Shown piece by piece: positions 8,804-18,109 of a DNA stretch of 56,595 nt. Position 1 is the first letter of the stretch. Every line of letters starts with the position of its first letter. Origin of the DNA: Spirochaetota bacterium (GTDB taxonomy: Bacteria > Spirochaetota > UBA4802 > JAFGDQ01); NCBI GenBank assembly GCA_016932015.1, contig JAFGDQ010000068.1, forward strand, positions 1 through 56,595, read 5' to 3'. The translations under genes and the position numbers were made by a program. Below the pieces are notes generated by a model. That model did not search any database and was not told where the DNA came from. It saw nothing but the letters and a program-made list of their open reading frames with translations.

Positions 8804-9493
8804 TTATTTTTTCAAATCTGTCTGCAGCATACCGTCGACAAGTGTGACGGTTCTTCCGGTTCTTTCGGCAATCGACATGTCATGCGTTACAATTATTATG
8901 GTTTTGTTTTTTTCGCTGACAAGTTTCAGGAGTGAGCCAATAAGCATATCTGAATTTTTAGTGTCAAGGTTTCCTGTTGGCTCATCTGCGAGGATAATGC
9001 TTGGGTCGCTTACAAGGGCTCTGGCAACGGCAATCCTCTGGCATTCGCCGCCTGAAAGTTCGGCAGGCTTATGGCCGGCTCTGTCTGAAAGTTCAAAACG
9101 TTCAATCATTTCAAGAGCCGTTTTTCTGGCTTTTTTCTTTCCGGTTCTGCTTATAAGAAGAGGGATCATTACGTTCTCGACAGCTGTAAATTCACTCAGG
9201 AGATTGTGAAGCTGGAAAATGAATCCGATATGCCTGTTCCTGAATTCCGCAAGATCTTCAATACTGAGATTCGTAATGTCCTTTCCGAGAATTCTAACTG
9301 TGCCCGACTGGAAAGCGTCAAGGCATCCGATCATATTCAGCAAAGTTGATTTGCCTGCTCCGGACGGACCGACAATTGATACGATTTCACCTGTGTTTAC
9401 GGATAAGGATACGTCGTTCAGAACCTTAAGCGAGTTCCGGCCATATCCGTAAATTTTTTTTATCTTTTCAACTTCAATAGCTCTGTTTTCCAT
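8804..9493 (-). CDS. lolD: LolD lipoprotein-releasing ABC ATPase
   Basis: A 229-residue ATPase of the MacB/LolD type. It has Walker A GPSGAGKST (about 42-50), Q-loop FIFQLHNLL, signature LSGGECQRIAVARAL, Walker B IILADEP and the TGNLD D-loop. AGAGGA is a good ribosome binding site. It lies 25 bases after the LolC/E permease on the same strand. Together they would extract lipoproteins from the inner membrane for delivery to the outer membrane, which supports a diderm cell. Confidence 0.9.
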   Translation of the reverse strand: MENRAIEVEKIKKIYGYGRNSLKVLNDVSLSVNTGEIVSIVGPSGAGKSTLLNMIGCLDAFQSGTVRILGKDITNLSIEDLAEFRNRHIGFIFQLHNLLSEFTAVENVMIPLLISRTGKKKARKTALEMIERFELSDRAGHKPAELSGGECQRIAVARALVSDPSIILADEPTGNLDTKNSDMLIGSLLKLVSEKNKTIIIVTHDMSIAERTGRTVTLVDGMLQTDLKK

Positions 9494-9518
9494 ATAATAT
9501 CCTCTGTATGCTCATGCT

Positions 9519-10826
9519 TTATTCATACCTGATAGTCTCTACCGGCTGCAGTCTTGACGCATGCCATGAAGGGAATATGGCGGATACAGTGGAAAGAAAC
9601 ACGGTAATGATGGAAATAGTCACAATAAATTCAGGACTTATCTGGGTTGGAATTGTATCCAGATAATACACATGTTTAGGTACAATTGAAACAGGCTCAA
9701 ATACTCCTGACCCGGAAAAGCTGTAATATATACTAAGGATGCTGTTAATAGTCCTTTCAATCCATTCAATAATGGCTTCAAGGTTTATCGACGCGGCAAG
9801 CCCGGAAATAACTCCTATGACAGACCCTATAAGGCCTATGAAAAATCCTTCCAGAACAAAAATAGTCATTATGGACCCTGGCTTTGCACCCATGGATTTC
9901 AGTATTCCAATAGCTCTTTTTTTCTCTGAAACAACCATTACAAGTGTGCCCATTATGGTAAATAAAGCTGAAACAATTACGAGAAACAGAATTACAGTCA
10001 TAATAAGTTTCTCAAGCCTTAAAGCGTAAAAGAAATTCTGGTTTCTCTCTTCAGCTGTAAGTGTCTGAAAATTAAAATCTGTCGTTTCCTGAATTCTTTT
10101 TGCAATTATATCCGCTTTGTATACATCAAAGACTTTGGCGCCTATTCCTGTGACAGAATTGCCGATCTCATAAAGGTTCTGTGCCGATTTCAGGGACATC
10201 AGAATGAGGCTTGTGTCGTATTCGTAATAGCCGGTTTTGAAGAAACCGATTACTTTGAAATCTCCTTTTCCGGACTGCATCTCTGTTCTGGCTGTTGTTC
10301 TGCCTTTAGGTACAAAGAGTTCTATTCTGTCGCCGATTTTTATCCCGTAGTTGACTGCCATTTCCGATCCGATAAATACTTCATTTCTGCGGCTGAACTT
10401 TATTTCATGTTCCGGCTCGGTTATGAATTTTTTTACGTCTTCAGGGATTTCCTGCGCTCCGCCCATACCTCTTATCGCTACAGGCAGCAGATTTTCTCTG
10501 AACCTGAAGAGAGCCTGGCCTTCAATATTCGGATTGGCGGACTTTACTCCTTTCACGGACCTTATTTTTTCTGTAAGGGCATCATAGTTTTTTATTTTTT
10601 TATTCTTGAATATTGAATAATGCGTTAAAGTAATATGCGAATTTACGTCCAGGATTTTATCTTTAATCTGGCTTTGAAACCCGTTCATAACAGAAATAAC
10701 TATTATAATAATAAAAACTCCAAGGCACACAATTACTATTGAAAGGACAGTATTAAACGATATAATACCCTGGCTTTTTTTCGCTTTTAAATATCTTAAA
10801 CCTATAAACAGTTCGAACAGATTCAT
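9519..10826 (-). CDS. lolC: LolC/LolE-family lipoprotein-releasing permease
   Basis: A 435-residue permease. It has an N-terminal helix after the family start (FIGLRYLKAKKSQGIISF), a periplasmic MacB-like domain of about 220 residues, then three helices with the FtsX signature around residues 270-430, ending SRLQPVETIRYE. It is coupled to lolD downstream. Only one permease is present, so it probably acts as a homodimer (LolF-like) rather than a LolC/LolE pair. Confidence 0.88.
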   Translation of the reverse strand: MNLFELFIGLRYLKAKKSQGIISFNTVLSIVIVCLGVFIIIIVISVMNGFQSQIKDKILDVNSHITLTHYSIFKNKKIKNYDALTEKIRSVKGVKSANPNIEGQALFRFRENLLPVAIRGMGGAQEIPEDVKKFITEPEHEIKFSRRNEVFIGSEMAVNYGIKIGDRIELFVPKGRTTARTEMQSGKGDFKVIGFFKTGYYEYDTSLILMSLKSAQNLYEIGNSVTGIGAKVFDVYKADIIAKRIQETTDFNFQTLTAEERNQNFFYALRLEKLIMTVILFLVIVSALFTIMGTLVMVVSEKKRAIGILKSMGAKPGSIMTIFVLEGFFIGLIGSVIGVISGLAASINLEAIIEWIERTINSILSIYYSFSGSGVFEPVSIVPKHVYYLDTIPTQISPEFIVTISIITVFLSTVSAIFPSWHASRLQPVETIRYE

Positions 10827-10902
10827 ATTTTTTCTCTGAAATTTTCTGGAATAATTTGGGCTTTATGATTATTTATACAGGCCCTACGGCAATATCATTA
10901 AA

Positions 10903-10928
10903 CAGGGGCAATTCATGAATTGCCCCTG
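10903..10928. repeat. Perfect 26-bp intergenic palindrome
   Basis: The 26 bases are their own exact reverse complement: a CAGGGGCAATTCA arm and its mirror. Palindromes with the core GGGGCAATTCATGAATTGCC are, from memory, scattered in intergenic DNA of many bacteria. It lies upstream of the lolCD pair and starts a longer G/C-rich repeat-like stretch. Confidence 0.75.
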
Positions 10929-10950
10929 CACACCCGTACCCCAAAACAGA

Positions 10951-11011
10951 TAAAACCCCTTATCCCATAGGGAGAAGGGACACCCCTTGCGTAGCAAGGC
11001 GAGGGATGAGG
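10951..11011. repeat. G/C-rich repeat fragment next to the palindrome
   Basis: Contains a CCTTGC-GTA-GCAAGG hairpin (10985-10999) like that at 2131-2153 of the element near the SbcCD-like genes. It also holds an 18-base near copy (10994-11011) of 879-896. Probably a decayed mobile or structural repeat. Confidence 0.45.
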
Positions 11012-11056
11012 TCACGGAAGCCGGGCAACCCGACTGTATTATATGAACCGGCAATC

Positions 11057-11839
11057 TTAAACTTTAGCCGGTTTTTTTCTCATGTATACTCCGAAATAAT
11101 AAGGCTCTGAAATATTATATTTTTCATCTAGATTCATAAATTTTGTGAGATCCTGTTTGTTTGACTTAATATATTCAAGGGCTTTTTCTCTGGAAACAGT
11201 TTTATATAAAATACTGAAATGATCGGTTCTTGAAACTAAATTTTCATTGTACTTAACAATCATATTCTTAATTAATTCGAATTCCTTTAGCGTAAGGAAA
11301 GTTGTCAGATCTTCAGGAAGATAATAATCATTATGCAGAGGAAATATCAGCTTCATAAATTCATCATAGATCCCGTCAATGTCATTTTTGTCCAGTGTTA
11401 CGGTAGACAGAAAAAGTATTCCGTCAAATTTTAATGCCCGCTTAAATTCGTTTACTGCTGCTCCGGAATCGAGAAAATCAATATAATCTATGCAAATCAG
11501 CAAATCGGCAGCGTAATAATCGACAGGGAATTCATGGAAATCGCCGACAATAAAGTTGATTTTATTGAGATCCGGATTATCCGCATTTGAGTTCAGGAAA
11601 TTTTTAATATGTGTTAATGAAGGTTCAACAACAACAATGTATGCGTCAATGGTTCCGGCAATTTCCATGAGAAGCTTACCGTGGCCCAGCCCTGCTTTTA
11701 CAATCACTTTGTGGCTGTAGGAATTTATAACGTCAAAAAGTCTTTCTTTAACAGCGTTATATCTGTTTTGAGGTTCTATTATAATATTCTTTTCAGTATC
11801 GTATTCAGTGAATTTATTGACTTCCTGCAGTCTGCTCAT
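11057..11839 (-). CDS. Class I SAM-dependent methyltransferase-like protein
   Basis: A 260-residue protein with a Rossmann-type methyltransferase order. Motif I is degenerate (KAGLGHGKLLMEIA, about 44-57), followed by the acidic strand VVVEPS, a D-F region INFIVGDFHEF and then LLICIDYIDFLD and an FDGILFLST strand. The substrate cannot be read from sequence. AAGGAG precedes the ATG. It stands alone between repeat-rich DNA and a 334-base gap. Confidence 0.65.
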   Translation of the reverse strand: MSRLQEVNKFTEYDTEKNIIIEPQNRYNAVKERLFDVINSYSHKVIVKAGLGHGKLLMEIAGTIDAYIVVVEPSLTHIKNFLNSNADNPDLNKINFIVGDFHEFPVDYYAADLLICIDYIDFLDSGAAVNEFKRALKFDGILFLSTVTLDKNDIDGIYDEFMKLIFPLHNDYYLPEDLTTFLTLKEFELIKNMIVKYNENLVSRTDHFSILYKTVSREKALEYIKSNKQDLTKFMNLDEKYNISEPYYFGVYMRKKPAKV

Positions 11840-12173
11840 TTAGCGCTCCTTTGGAATGTATAATCTAAATATTTTTAAATAATGTATTATGTCTGTTTTA
11901 TGTATGAATTCTGCATTCATTAAAGCAAATCAGCAACTACTTTTCTTATTCTTACGGTTTTTAATGACAAGGATAAATAATTGAAATTTTATTTCATGGT
12001 ATAGCGGTTATGGAGGAATTTTCATCTGGAATGAAGGCCGGTTTTATTAAATAAATCCGGTATGTACGTTACATGACAATAATTTTAATTTTTATATTTA
12101 AGCCGGGCATTATGAAGATTTCGTAAGTGATCTGAATGGTAAAAACTTCTTATGGCAGGTTACCGGTGTTTTT
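11840..12173. other. Intergenic region, no gene seen
   Basis: AT-rich DNA with no credible frame. A weak hairpin lies near 12040-12062 (CCGG arms around an A/T-rich loop). It must hold the promoter of the methyltransferase gene. Confidence 0.5.
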
Positions 12174-12428
12174 TTATGCGAATATATTCAGTTTCTCGCC
12201 CTTTCCATCTCTGCCCGGGCTCTTTTCCCCTATCAGCATAAACAGAAAATCCTGGACTTCCTGCAGATCCATCATAGCTTCATTGTAGTCGAACTGCGCA
12301 CTAGTTCCTGTTACGGAGTTTGATATATCAGCAGCGATTAGCGGATTTGACACATCGTATCCGGGTTCTATATTATTTAAATTTATTTTAGGTGTTGTGA
12401 TGTTATTTGTTATTGTTCCGACTTCCAT
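12174..12428 (-). CDS. Small orphan protein, function unknown
   Basis: An 84-residue protein with a strong GGAGG ribosome binding site. It starts MEVGTITNNITTPKINLNN, has an Asn/Thr-rich N terminus and a helical second half with DLQEVQDFLFMLIG, and ends with charged residues. There is no signal peptide. The pattern is like small surface- or flagellar-associated proteins, but that is only an impression. No family is recognised. Confidence 0.6.
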   Translation of the reverse strand: MEVGTITNNITTPKINLNNIEPGYDVSNPLIAADISNSVTGTSAQFDYNEAMMDLQEVQDFLFMLIGEKSPGRDGKGEKLNIFA

Positions 12429-12594
12429 TTCAAATACCTCCTTCCGTCCATGGATAGTATTTACACTTATATTTTCGTCAATACTGCTTAAATGAATAAT
12501 AATAATTTTTAAAAAAAAATATTTTTTATTTAAAAAAAACAGGAAATCCGGATTGGAATTATTAAAAATACCGGTTGTTTTAAAAATATTCTGA

Positions 12595-13302
12595 TTATTT
12601 ATCCGGGGGAGATATCTTCAGCAGCAGGTTAATGTGATTCTTTATTTCCGCGGACTCAGGTAATTTCTCAAAAGCTTTTTTTAAATATTTTTTTGCTATA
12701 TCCATCTGGCCTTTCTTCATCTGTATGTAACCCATTGTATCAAGGTATGCCGGATTATCCGGATAATGCTTTAATGCTTTTCTTGCATAGGCTAATGCTT
12801 CGTTTAAATCGCCGTCTGCTTCCGCTAAAATAAACGCGATTGAATTACTGGCATTCGCGTTTTCCCTGTCTATTTCAATTATATTTTTATAGATGTTCAA
12901 AGCAGTATCAAATTCATTTTTCTTTTCATGTATATAGCCGAGCATGTTCAGCAATGTCGTATCGTTTTTTGAAATATTCAGGCCTTCATTTAAATATTCT
13001 TCTGTCTTCGAATAATTCTGTAGCATGATAGCGCAGTAGGAGAGCATTTTATAGACTGTTATAATGTCCACAAAAGTAAGTGACAGATTTTTTATTTTTT
13101 CAAAGCAGGTAACGGCGGTTTCAAATGACTCTGTTCTGCAGTAGCATATCCCGAGATTGTACAGTATCTCGGGGTTTTCTTTATCTAATGATTCGGCAAG
13201 TTTAAGCTTTTCTATTGCACTGTCATAGTCTTTGCTGGTTATTTTCCTCAGGGCATTATTAAGAAACTGCCTGATTCTTTCATTTAAGTCTGTTTTTGAC
13301 AT
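12595..13302 (-). CDS. TPR-repeat protein
   Basis: A 235-residue soluble protein of about six tetratricopeptide repeats, with the W/L-G-Y/F-A-P spacing visible, for example in PEILYNLGICYCRTESFETA and PAYLDTMGYIQMKKGQMDIA. It has no signal peptide or membrane segment, so it is probably cytoplasmic and a protein-protein adaptor. It lies 40 bases after the histidine kinase on the same strand and may share its transcript. Confidence 0.8.
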   Translation of the reverse strand: MSKTDLNERIRQFLNNALRKITSKDYDSAIEKLKLAESLDKENPEILYNLGICYCRTESFETAVTCFEKIKNLSLTFVDIITVYKMLSYCAIMLQNYSKTEEYLNEGLNISKNDTTLLNMLGYIHEKKNEFDTALNIYKNIIEIDRENANASNSIAFILAEADGDLNEALAYARKALKHYPDNPAYLDTMGYIQMKKGQMDIAKKYLKKAFEKLPESAEIKNHINLLLKISPPDK

Positions 13303-13342
13303 AGGTTTATATTATAACATTTCCCTGAAAAAAATAAGTCTG

Positions 13343-14836
13343 CTACGCGGTTAAACTTTTTCTTTTTCTGGGTAATTCAAGATAGAATGTTGTACCTGCA
13401 AGATATTCAGATTCAAACCATATTTTCCCATTATGGATTTCTTCAATTATTCTTCCCATCACAAACATCCCTATTCCTGGCTTTGACTTGGTTTTGTATG
13501 ATGACTTTGTAGTAAAATAAGGAGCAAAAATTTTATTTTTATTTTCCTGCTGAATACCTATGCCGTTATCATAAGCCTCAATGATATACGAGTTTTGTGT
13601 TTCCCGTAATTTTACAATGATAACAGGATCGAATGTCAGATCAATACCTTTGTTTTTGTAGTATCTTTTTTTCTCTTCTATGGCCTCATAACTGTTATCA
13701 AGTAAATTATAAAGCGATTCCAGAATCTGGCTTGTATTTCCGAAGATAAAGTCAGATTCCTGAACTTTAATAATCAGGGCAATATCATAAACGTCATGTC
13801 TGAGTTTTACCATATTTGATGCTATGCTGATAAGCTCCTTTAAAGAGAATTCGGAAAAAGAACTTTCGTCATAGCCGATGCGGGCATATCTGATAACAGA
13901 ATGTATTATTTCATCAGTCCTTTTGATATTCCTCAGCATTCCTTCATGGGTCTCCAGAATATTATTAATTGTTTCTTCTATGTCCGGATACTTTTCCAGA
14001 AGGTCTTTATGGCTTGAAACTATGTTTTCCGCTTCAAGCTGTAAAACAGATGCGGCAACCGAAAAATACTGCAGTCTGTTTTTTATTGTATGCGCAATTC
14101 CTTCAGCCATACCTCCAAGAAGAGAGGACTTCTCTGTCTGGAAAATTCTTTCCTGGAATTTCTTGTTTTCCGACAATGTCATGCAGTTTTTGATCGCCAG
14201 GCCTGCCTGAGCAGCGAAAATATCGAATGCGCGAATATCATGTCTTGTGTAAGCGGAATTATTCTGCTTACTCCCGAGAAGTATAAATCCAAGCAGCTTA
14301 TTGTTGAATTTGACAGGTATGATCAGTCTTACGGAATGGAATTTATTCTGCACTGAAAAGAGATGATTCCCGGAGTCCGGGGAAAACGGGCGTTCATTTT
14401 CATTTATAACATTAATGATCTCGCTGTTCTTTCTAAGAGTGTGGTCTTCGGTGAACGGGATATCTCCCAGCCCTGCTTCGAAATTGAATACCGGATTTTT
14501 TCTGTCCTGTATGAATATAGCTACAAATTCACTTTTAGCTGTTTCGAAAATAATTTTAACAATGGTGCTCTGAAGACTGTCCATGTCATGAAGTGTCAGT
14601 ATATCTTTGGCAGCATAGTGAAGAGTGTCCTGGAATTTTTTCTGATCAGCCATAAGCAAAGTATCTGATTTTTTCCGGAAATAGTTATACGCGAAAGGGC
14701 CGGTGCCCGCGGCAATGAGTAAATATAAAGACGAGTAAAAATTAAATTCCCCGAAGTATCCGGCAACGAATGGAATTGCCAGAATAATAAAAAATATTAA
14801 TTTAAACAAATTTGCTTTTGAGAAAATAATTTTCAT
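13343..14836 (-). CDS. Membrane-anchored GAF-domain sensor histidine kinase
   Basis: A 497-residue kinase. It has two hydrophobic helices near the N terminus, a linker, a GAF-like domain (about 55-210) and an H-box in GIAHTIKNRLQYF. The ATPase domain shows N-box NLLDNSYEAIEE, G1 YDNGIGI and G2 KPGIGMFVMGRII. The ATG at 14836 is chosen because AAGGTGA lies 6 bases upstream; the frame extends to 14878 without a better signal. No response regulator is adjacent, so it is an orphan kinase. The GAF domain suggests sensing of a small internal ligand. Confidence 0.85.
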   Translation of the reverse strand: MKIIFSKANLFKLIFFIILAIPFVAGYFGEFNFYSSLYLLIAAGTGPFAYNYFRKKSDTLLMADQKKFQDTLHYAAKDILTLHDMDSLQSTIVKIIFETAKSEFVAIFIQDRKNPVFNFEAGLGDIPFTEDHTLRKNSEIINVINENERPFSPDSGNHLFSVQNKFHSVRLIIPVKFNNKLLGFILLGSKQNNSAYTRHDIRAFDIFAAQAGLAIKNCMTLSENKKFQERIFQTEKSSLLGGMAEGIAHTIKNRLQYFSVAASVLQLEAENIVSSHKDLLEKYPDIEETINNILETHEGMLRNIKRTDEIIHSVIRYARIGYDESSFSEFSLKELISIASNMVKLRHDVYDIALIIKVQESDFIFGNTSQILESLYNLLDNSYEAIEEKKRYYKNKGIDLTFDPVIIVKLRETQNSYIIEAYDNGIGIQQENKNKIFAPYFTTKSSYKTKSKPGIGMFVMGRIIEEIHNGKIWFESEYLAGTTFYLELPRKRKSLTA

Positions 14837-15258
14837 ATTTTTCACCTTATATGAGTTTGCGAAAATAATTGCATACATGCCTGCTTTCCTGTAAACAGGT
14901 CCCTGTTAAGACTTAAATGCTGTATTTTCCCTTCGTATAAAGATTTAATTAAATTGCTGCAGATTTTGAGCGAAGAAAAAAATGAATGCTGTTCGGGACC
15001 GGGAATAAAAATTATTTAAAATATAAAAATAAGTTAAATTCATGGAGGAAATAAACACTATATCGGGCATATAAAATACAGCTCTGACGGGTAAGAATGA
15101 TTGCAAGAAACTATCCCCCTGTTTCATCAATCTATAGAATAAAAGAGACATAATGTCAATCAAAATATTATGTCTCATACATTTTTTTGTATATATTCAA
15201 AGACTATTACATAAAGGAAAATGGGATTTATGGAATATGTTTCTGTGTAAAGAACGGA
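14837..15258. other. Intergenic region with a terminator-like hairpin
   Basis: No credible gene. It holds the promoter region of the kinase and, at 15145-15176, a hairpin placed to end transcription from surE. A 77-codon frame on the minus strand here has no ribosome binding site and is not called. Confidence 0.5.
15145..15176 (-). terminator. Possible intrinsic terminator after surE
   Basis: A 10-bp perfect stem (GAGACATAAT with ATTATGTCTC) and a 12-base loop. On the minus strand it is followed by TTTTATT. It lies about 80 bases past the surE stop. The stem is AT-rich, so it is weak. Confidence 0.4.
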
Positions 15259-15996
15259 TTATTTTAAAGCGTTTAATTGCTCAAAATCAGTGCTGTTGAG
15301 TGTTAAGGGAGTTATGGTAATATAACCCTTTTCTATGTTGGTAATATCCGAATCATTTGTATTGAGATGATGGCTGGCTGTCATGCCCGGAGTAAACTGA
15401 AGATCCATATCACTGCCGTTATCGGTGACTATTTTATACTCATCATTATACAGCCTTCTGCCCAGTGTTGAATATCTGCTGCCCTTTATTTTGTCCGCAG
15501 GAAGATCCGGATAATTAATGTTCAGGAATACTCTGCTGTTATTATTGAACAATTGTGAATCACGCAGGTAATTAAGCAGGAATGTTGAGGCATCTGCAAA
15601 GAAATCCGATTCTCCATGGCAGTTGACAGAAACAGCAATCCCCGATTTTCCGAATATATACGCGGACCGCGCTCCGCCGACAGTACCTGAAAAGTAAATG
15701 TCGTCGCCGAGATTAGGCCCGTGATTGATACCTGAGATTATAAGATCAGTCTCAGGTATCAGCCCGCCTCTTAATCCGATGTTGACGCAGTCCGCTGTAA
15801 ATCCCCGTACGCTGAAAACCTTATCCGAAAATTTTTTTATTTTCAGATTATGTTTCAGCGTAAATGCGTTCGAACATCCGCTTTTTTCTTCATGAGGAGC
15901 TACTATGTAGACTTCGTGTTCTTCACGCAGTATCTCGTAAAGAACATTTATTCCTTTCGCGTGAACACCGTCATCATTGGTTAAAAGTATCTTCAT
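15259..15996 (-). CDS. surE: 5'/3'-nucleotidase SurE
   Basis: A 245-residue SurE. The start MKILLTNDDGVHAKGI carries the metal-binding Asp pair, followed by AP-x-x-x-x-SGCSNAFT (the Ser/Asn loop) and VSGINHGPNLGDDIYFSGTVGGA, all diagnostic. It dephosphorylates nucleoside monophosphates. It begins 23 bases after the aroC-like gene on the same strand and is probably co-transcribed with it. Confidence 0.95.
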   Translation of the reverse strand: MKILLTNDDGVHAKGINVLYEILREEHEVYIVAPHEEKSGCSNAFTLKHNLKIKKFSDKVFSVRGFTADCVNIGLRGGLIPETDLIISGINHGPNLGDDIYFSGTVGGARSAYIFGKSGIAVSVNCHGESDFFADASTFLLNYLRDSQLFNNNSRVFLNINYPDLPADKIKGSRYSTLGRRLYNDEYKIVTDNGSDMDLQFTPGMTASHHLNTNDSDITNIEKGYITITPLTLNSTDFEQLNALK

Positions 15997-16019
15997 AATT
16001 TAATAAATTATCTTAAGAT

Positions 16020-17339
16020 CTATTTTTTAAAGCTCTGATACGCCACATGCTCCATATATTGTTCCAGCAGAATAAGTGCCGTAAATGCTTCAGCAACAGG
16101 CCATATCCTTGAAACGATTGTAGGATCGCGGCGTGTTACAGCTTTAAGTTCAGCATCTTCAATAGAGACTTTGTCAACTGTTTTCTGGGGACGCGCGATT
16201 GTAGGTGTCGGTTTAACCGCAAGTCTCACAACTACATCCTGTCCTGTCGAAAGGCCGCCTGTAATTCCGCCTGCATTATTGCTTTCAAAAATTACTTTAT
16301 TATCTTTCACTCGCATCTGGTCATTGCATTCGCTGCCTGTCATGTCCTTGACTTTCATTCCTGCTCCGACTTCCACAGCCTTTACAGTACCAATGCTCAT
16401 CATTCTGCCGAGTTCACCGTCAAGCTTTTCGAATACAGGCTCGCCCATGCCTGCGGGCAGGCCTGTTGCAACAACTTCAACAACGCCTCCGCTTGAATCG
16501 CCGCTGTCCCTTATTTCTATGATCTTGTCATACATGGCACGCGCGGCTTCAAGGTCAGGGCAGTTAAGAATATGATGAATGCCCTGTTCCGCTAGTTTAT
16601 CTATTTCACTCTGACTGATTTCCCTGCGTTTAATATCCGGGACCATCTTTTCAATTTCAGCAAGGACAGCCATCTTTTCAAGAAATCTCATTCCGGGTTT
16701 AATCCTGCCTTCATTGTATACCAGATTATAAACCGGATCCCAGTTAGTACGGAATTCCTTGAATCCTTTTACTATTTCCCTTGCCTTGTTATAGTCCATT
16801 TCCGGCATAGCAACACCTGCTGCTTCCTTTACATATGAAAATATATCAATGCCGTGATCTTTAAGTATACGCTTGGCTATAGTACCTGCAGCAACTATGG
16901 TTGAAGTGTATCTTCCGCTGAAAATTCCTGCACCGATGGAATCATCCCATGAACCGTATTTCTGATAAGAAGCGAATGAAGCATGTCCCGGCCTTGGTGT
17001 GCGGTTTGTGCTCCTGTACTGCTCTATATGCTCAAAATGCCTGTCAAGATTCGGTATCAGGATCGTAAGCGGTGTTCCGTTTGTATAGCCCTCGTTGCTG
17101 AATCCTTCCATCGTATCAGCTGAGTTTACACCGCTGTATATTACAGGTATGTCCGGTTCACGTCTGGGTGATGAAAGTTCTCCCTGTCCCGGTTTTCTTT
17201 GAAGCAGTTCGGAATATATTTCCCGTTCTTCAAAATAATAACCTGAAGGCACACCCTGAATATGGGTGCAAAGGCCTTCCTGATATGACCCGCCTGCTAC
17301 TGTAACCTGGAAAAGTCTTCCATATGAACAACCTAGCAT
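16020..17339 (-). CDS. aroC: Divergent chorismate synthase (AroC) homologue
   Basis: A 439-residue AroC-fold protein, longer than the usual 350-390. GVPSG (29-33), GYTNGTPLTI (84-93), RPGHASFASYQKYG (116-129), VAAGTIAKRIL and GGITGGLSTGQDVVVRLAVKPTPTIARP match the family. Several active-site signatures are changed. The GESHG start reads GGSYQ, so Tyr19 replaces the first catalytic His. GGR-S-S-A-R-E-T reads GIFSGRYT. The C-terminal GRHDP reads TRRDP. His119 (RPGHA) and Arg143 are kept. A strong AAGGAG fixes the start. It may be a divergent true synthase or a paralogue with another reaction. Confidence 0.75.
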   Translation of the reverse strand: MLGCSYGRLFQVTVAGGSYQEGLCTHIQGVPSGYYFEEREIYSELLQRKPGQGELSSPRREPDIPVIYSGVNSADTMEGFSNEGYTNGTPLTILIPNLDRHFEHIEQYRSTNRTPRPGHASFASYQKYGSWDDSIGAGIFSGRYTSTIVAAGTIAKRILKDHGIDIFSYVKEAAGVAMPEMDYNKAREIVKGFKEFRTNWDPVYNLVYNEGRIKPGMRFLEKMAVLAEIEKMVPDIKRREISQSEIDKLAEQGIHHILNCPDLEAARAMYDKIIEIRDSGDSSGGVVEVVATGLPAGMGEPVFEKLDGELGRMMSIGTVKAVEVGAGMKVKDMTGSECNDQMRVKDNKVIFESNNAGGITGGLSTGQDVVVRLAVKPTPTIARPQKTVDKVSIEDAELKAVTRRDPTIVSRIWPVAEAFTALILLEQYMEHVAYQSFKK

Positions 17340-17559
17340 GATTTTCTCCTTGATAAAATAACGGTTCTATGAATTGTAATTATTATTGATAAGCATAATT
17401 GCTCATAAAGCAAATTTATTGACAATTAATACACAATTGGAACATGCTTTCGCGAATAGATCAATTCTTTTAAGAAATTTTGGAAAACTATAAAAACAAT
17501 CAGTATCTTTTTTTTCAAGGATAAATTTAAAAGGTATTAAAAATAAGGAGAAAATTAAC

Positions 17560-17952
17560 ATGACTGATTACTCTGCCGCAGCATCAGCGGAACTTGAAAA
17601 ACCGGAAAATTACAAATTTGATTTTATTCCTGTTAAGGAAAATACATTAACAGTTGAATGGGTGTATCCTGAATTTCAGAGTATATGCCCGCTGTCCGGA
17701 AGACATGACCAGGGAACATTGACATTGACATATATTCCCAAAGACAGGCTTCTTGAAAGCAAATCAATGAGAGATTACTTAACAGCATGGAGAAATATGC
17801 ATAACTGGCAGGAAAATATTACCGAAGAAATAGCTTCTTCTGTATTCAAATCACTGGAACCGAAAGGGTTGAAGGTTGAAATCGAATGGACTCCGAGAGG
17901 CGGGATTTACGCAAGGACTGTTTCGAGAAAAGGAGACGCTCTGGATTTATAG
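17560..17952 (+). CDS. queF: QueF-family 7-cyano-7-deazaguanine reductase (short form)
   Basis: A 130-residue unimodular QueF of the tunnel fold. Cys43 in SICPLSG is the thioimide-forming cysteine, Asp50 is the expected proton donor, ESKS at 66-69 starts the NADPH/substrate motif and TPRGG is at 111-115. Two positions differ from the typical enzyme: the FHE motif reads WQE (Gln84-Glu85), and the motif after ESKS reads MRDY instead of LKLY. The family reduces preQ0 to preQ1 in queuosine synthesis. No other que gene is nearby and I see no preQ1 riboswitch upstream. Confidence 0.8.
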   Translation: MTDYSAAASAELEKPENYKFDFIPVKENTLTVEWVYPEFQSICPLSGRHDQGTLTLTYIPKDRLLESKSMRDYLTAWRNMHNWQENITEEIASSVFKSLEPKGLKVEIEWTPRGGIYARTVSRKGDALDL

Positions 17953-18109
17953 AATAAAAAAATCCTGAGTTTTCATCAGGCACATTCGTACTTTCGGCCC
18001 GACTGATTGTTCGTGAATGAATTTTAAATTACAGAACAGTCTGACGGGATAAAAATATATATTCAGAAGTTATTGACTATTATGTATTGAAAAATAGATT
18101 GCCCACATT

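Noticed and set aside
14945..15178. 77-codon minus-strand frame
   Set aside because: No ribosome binding site, AT-rich, and it starts within the terminator hairpin.
17953..18109. FMN riboswitch before ribF
   Set aside because: The conserved AGGGT and GGGCAGGG-type segments are absent from this 157-base leader.
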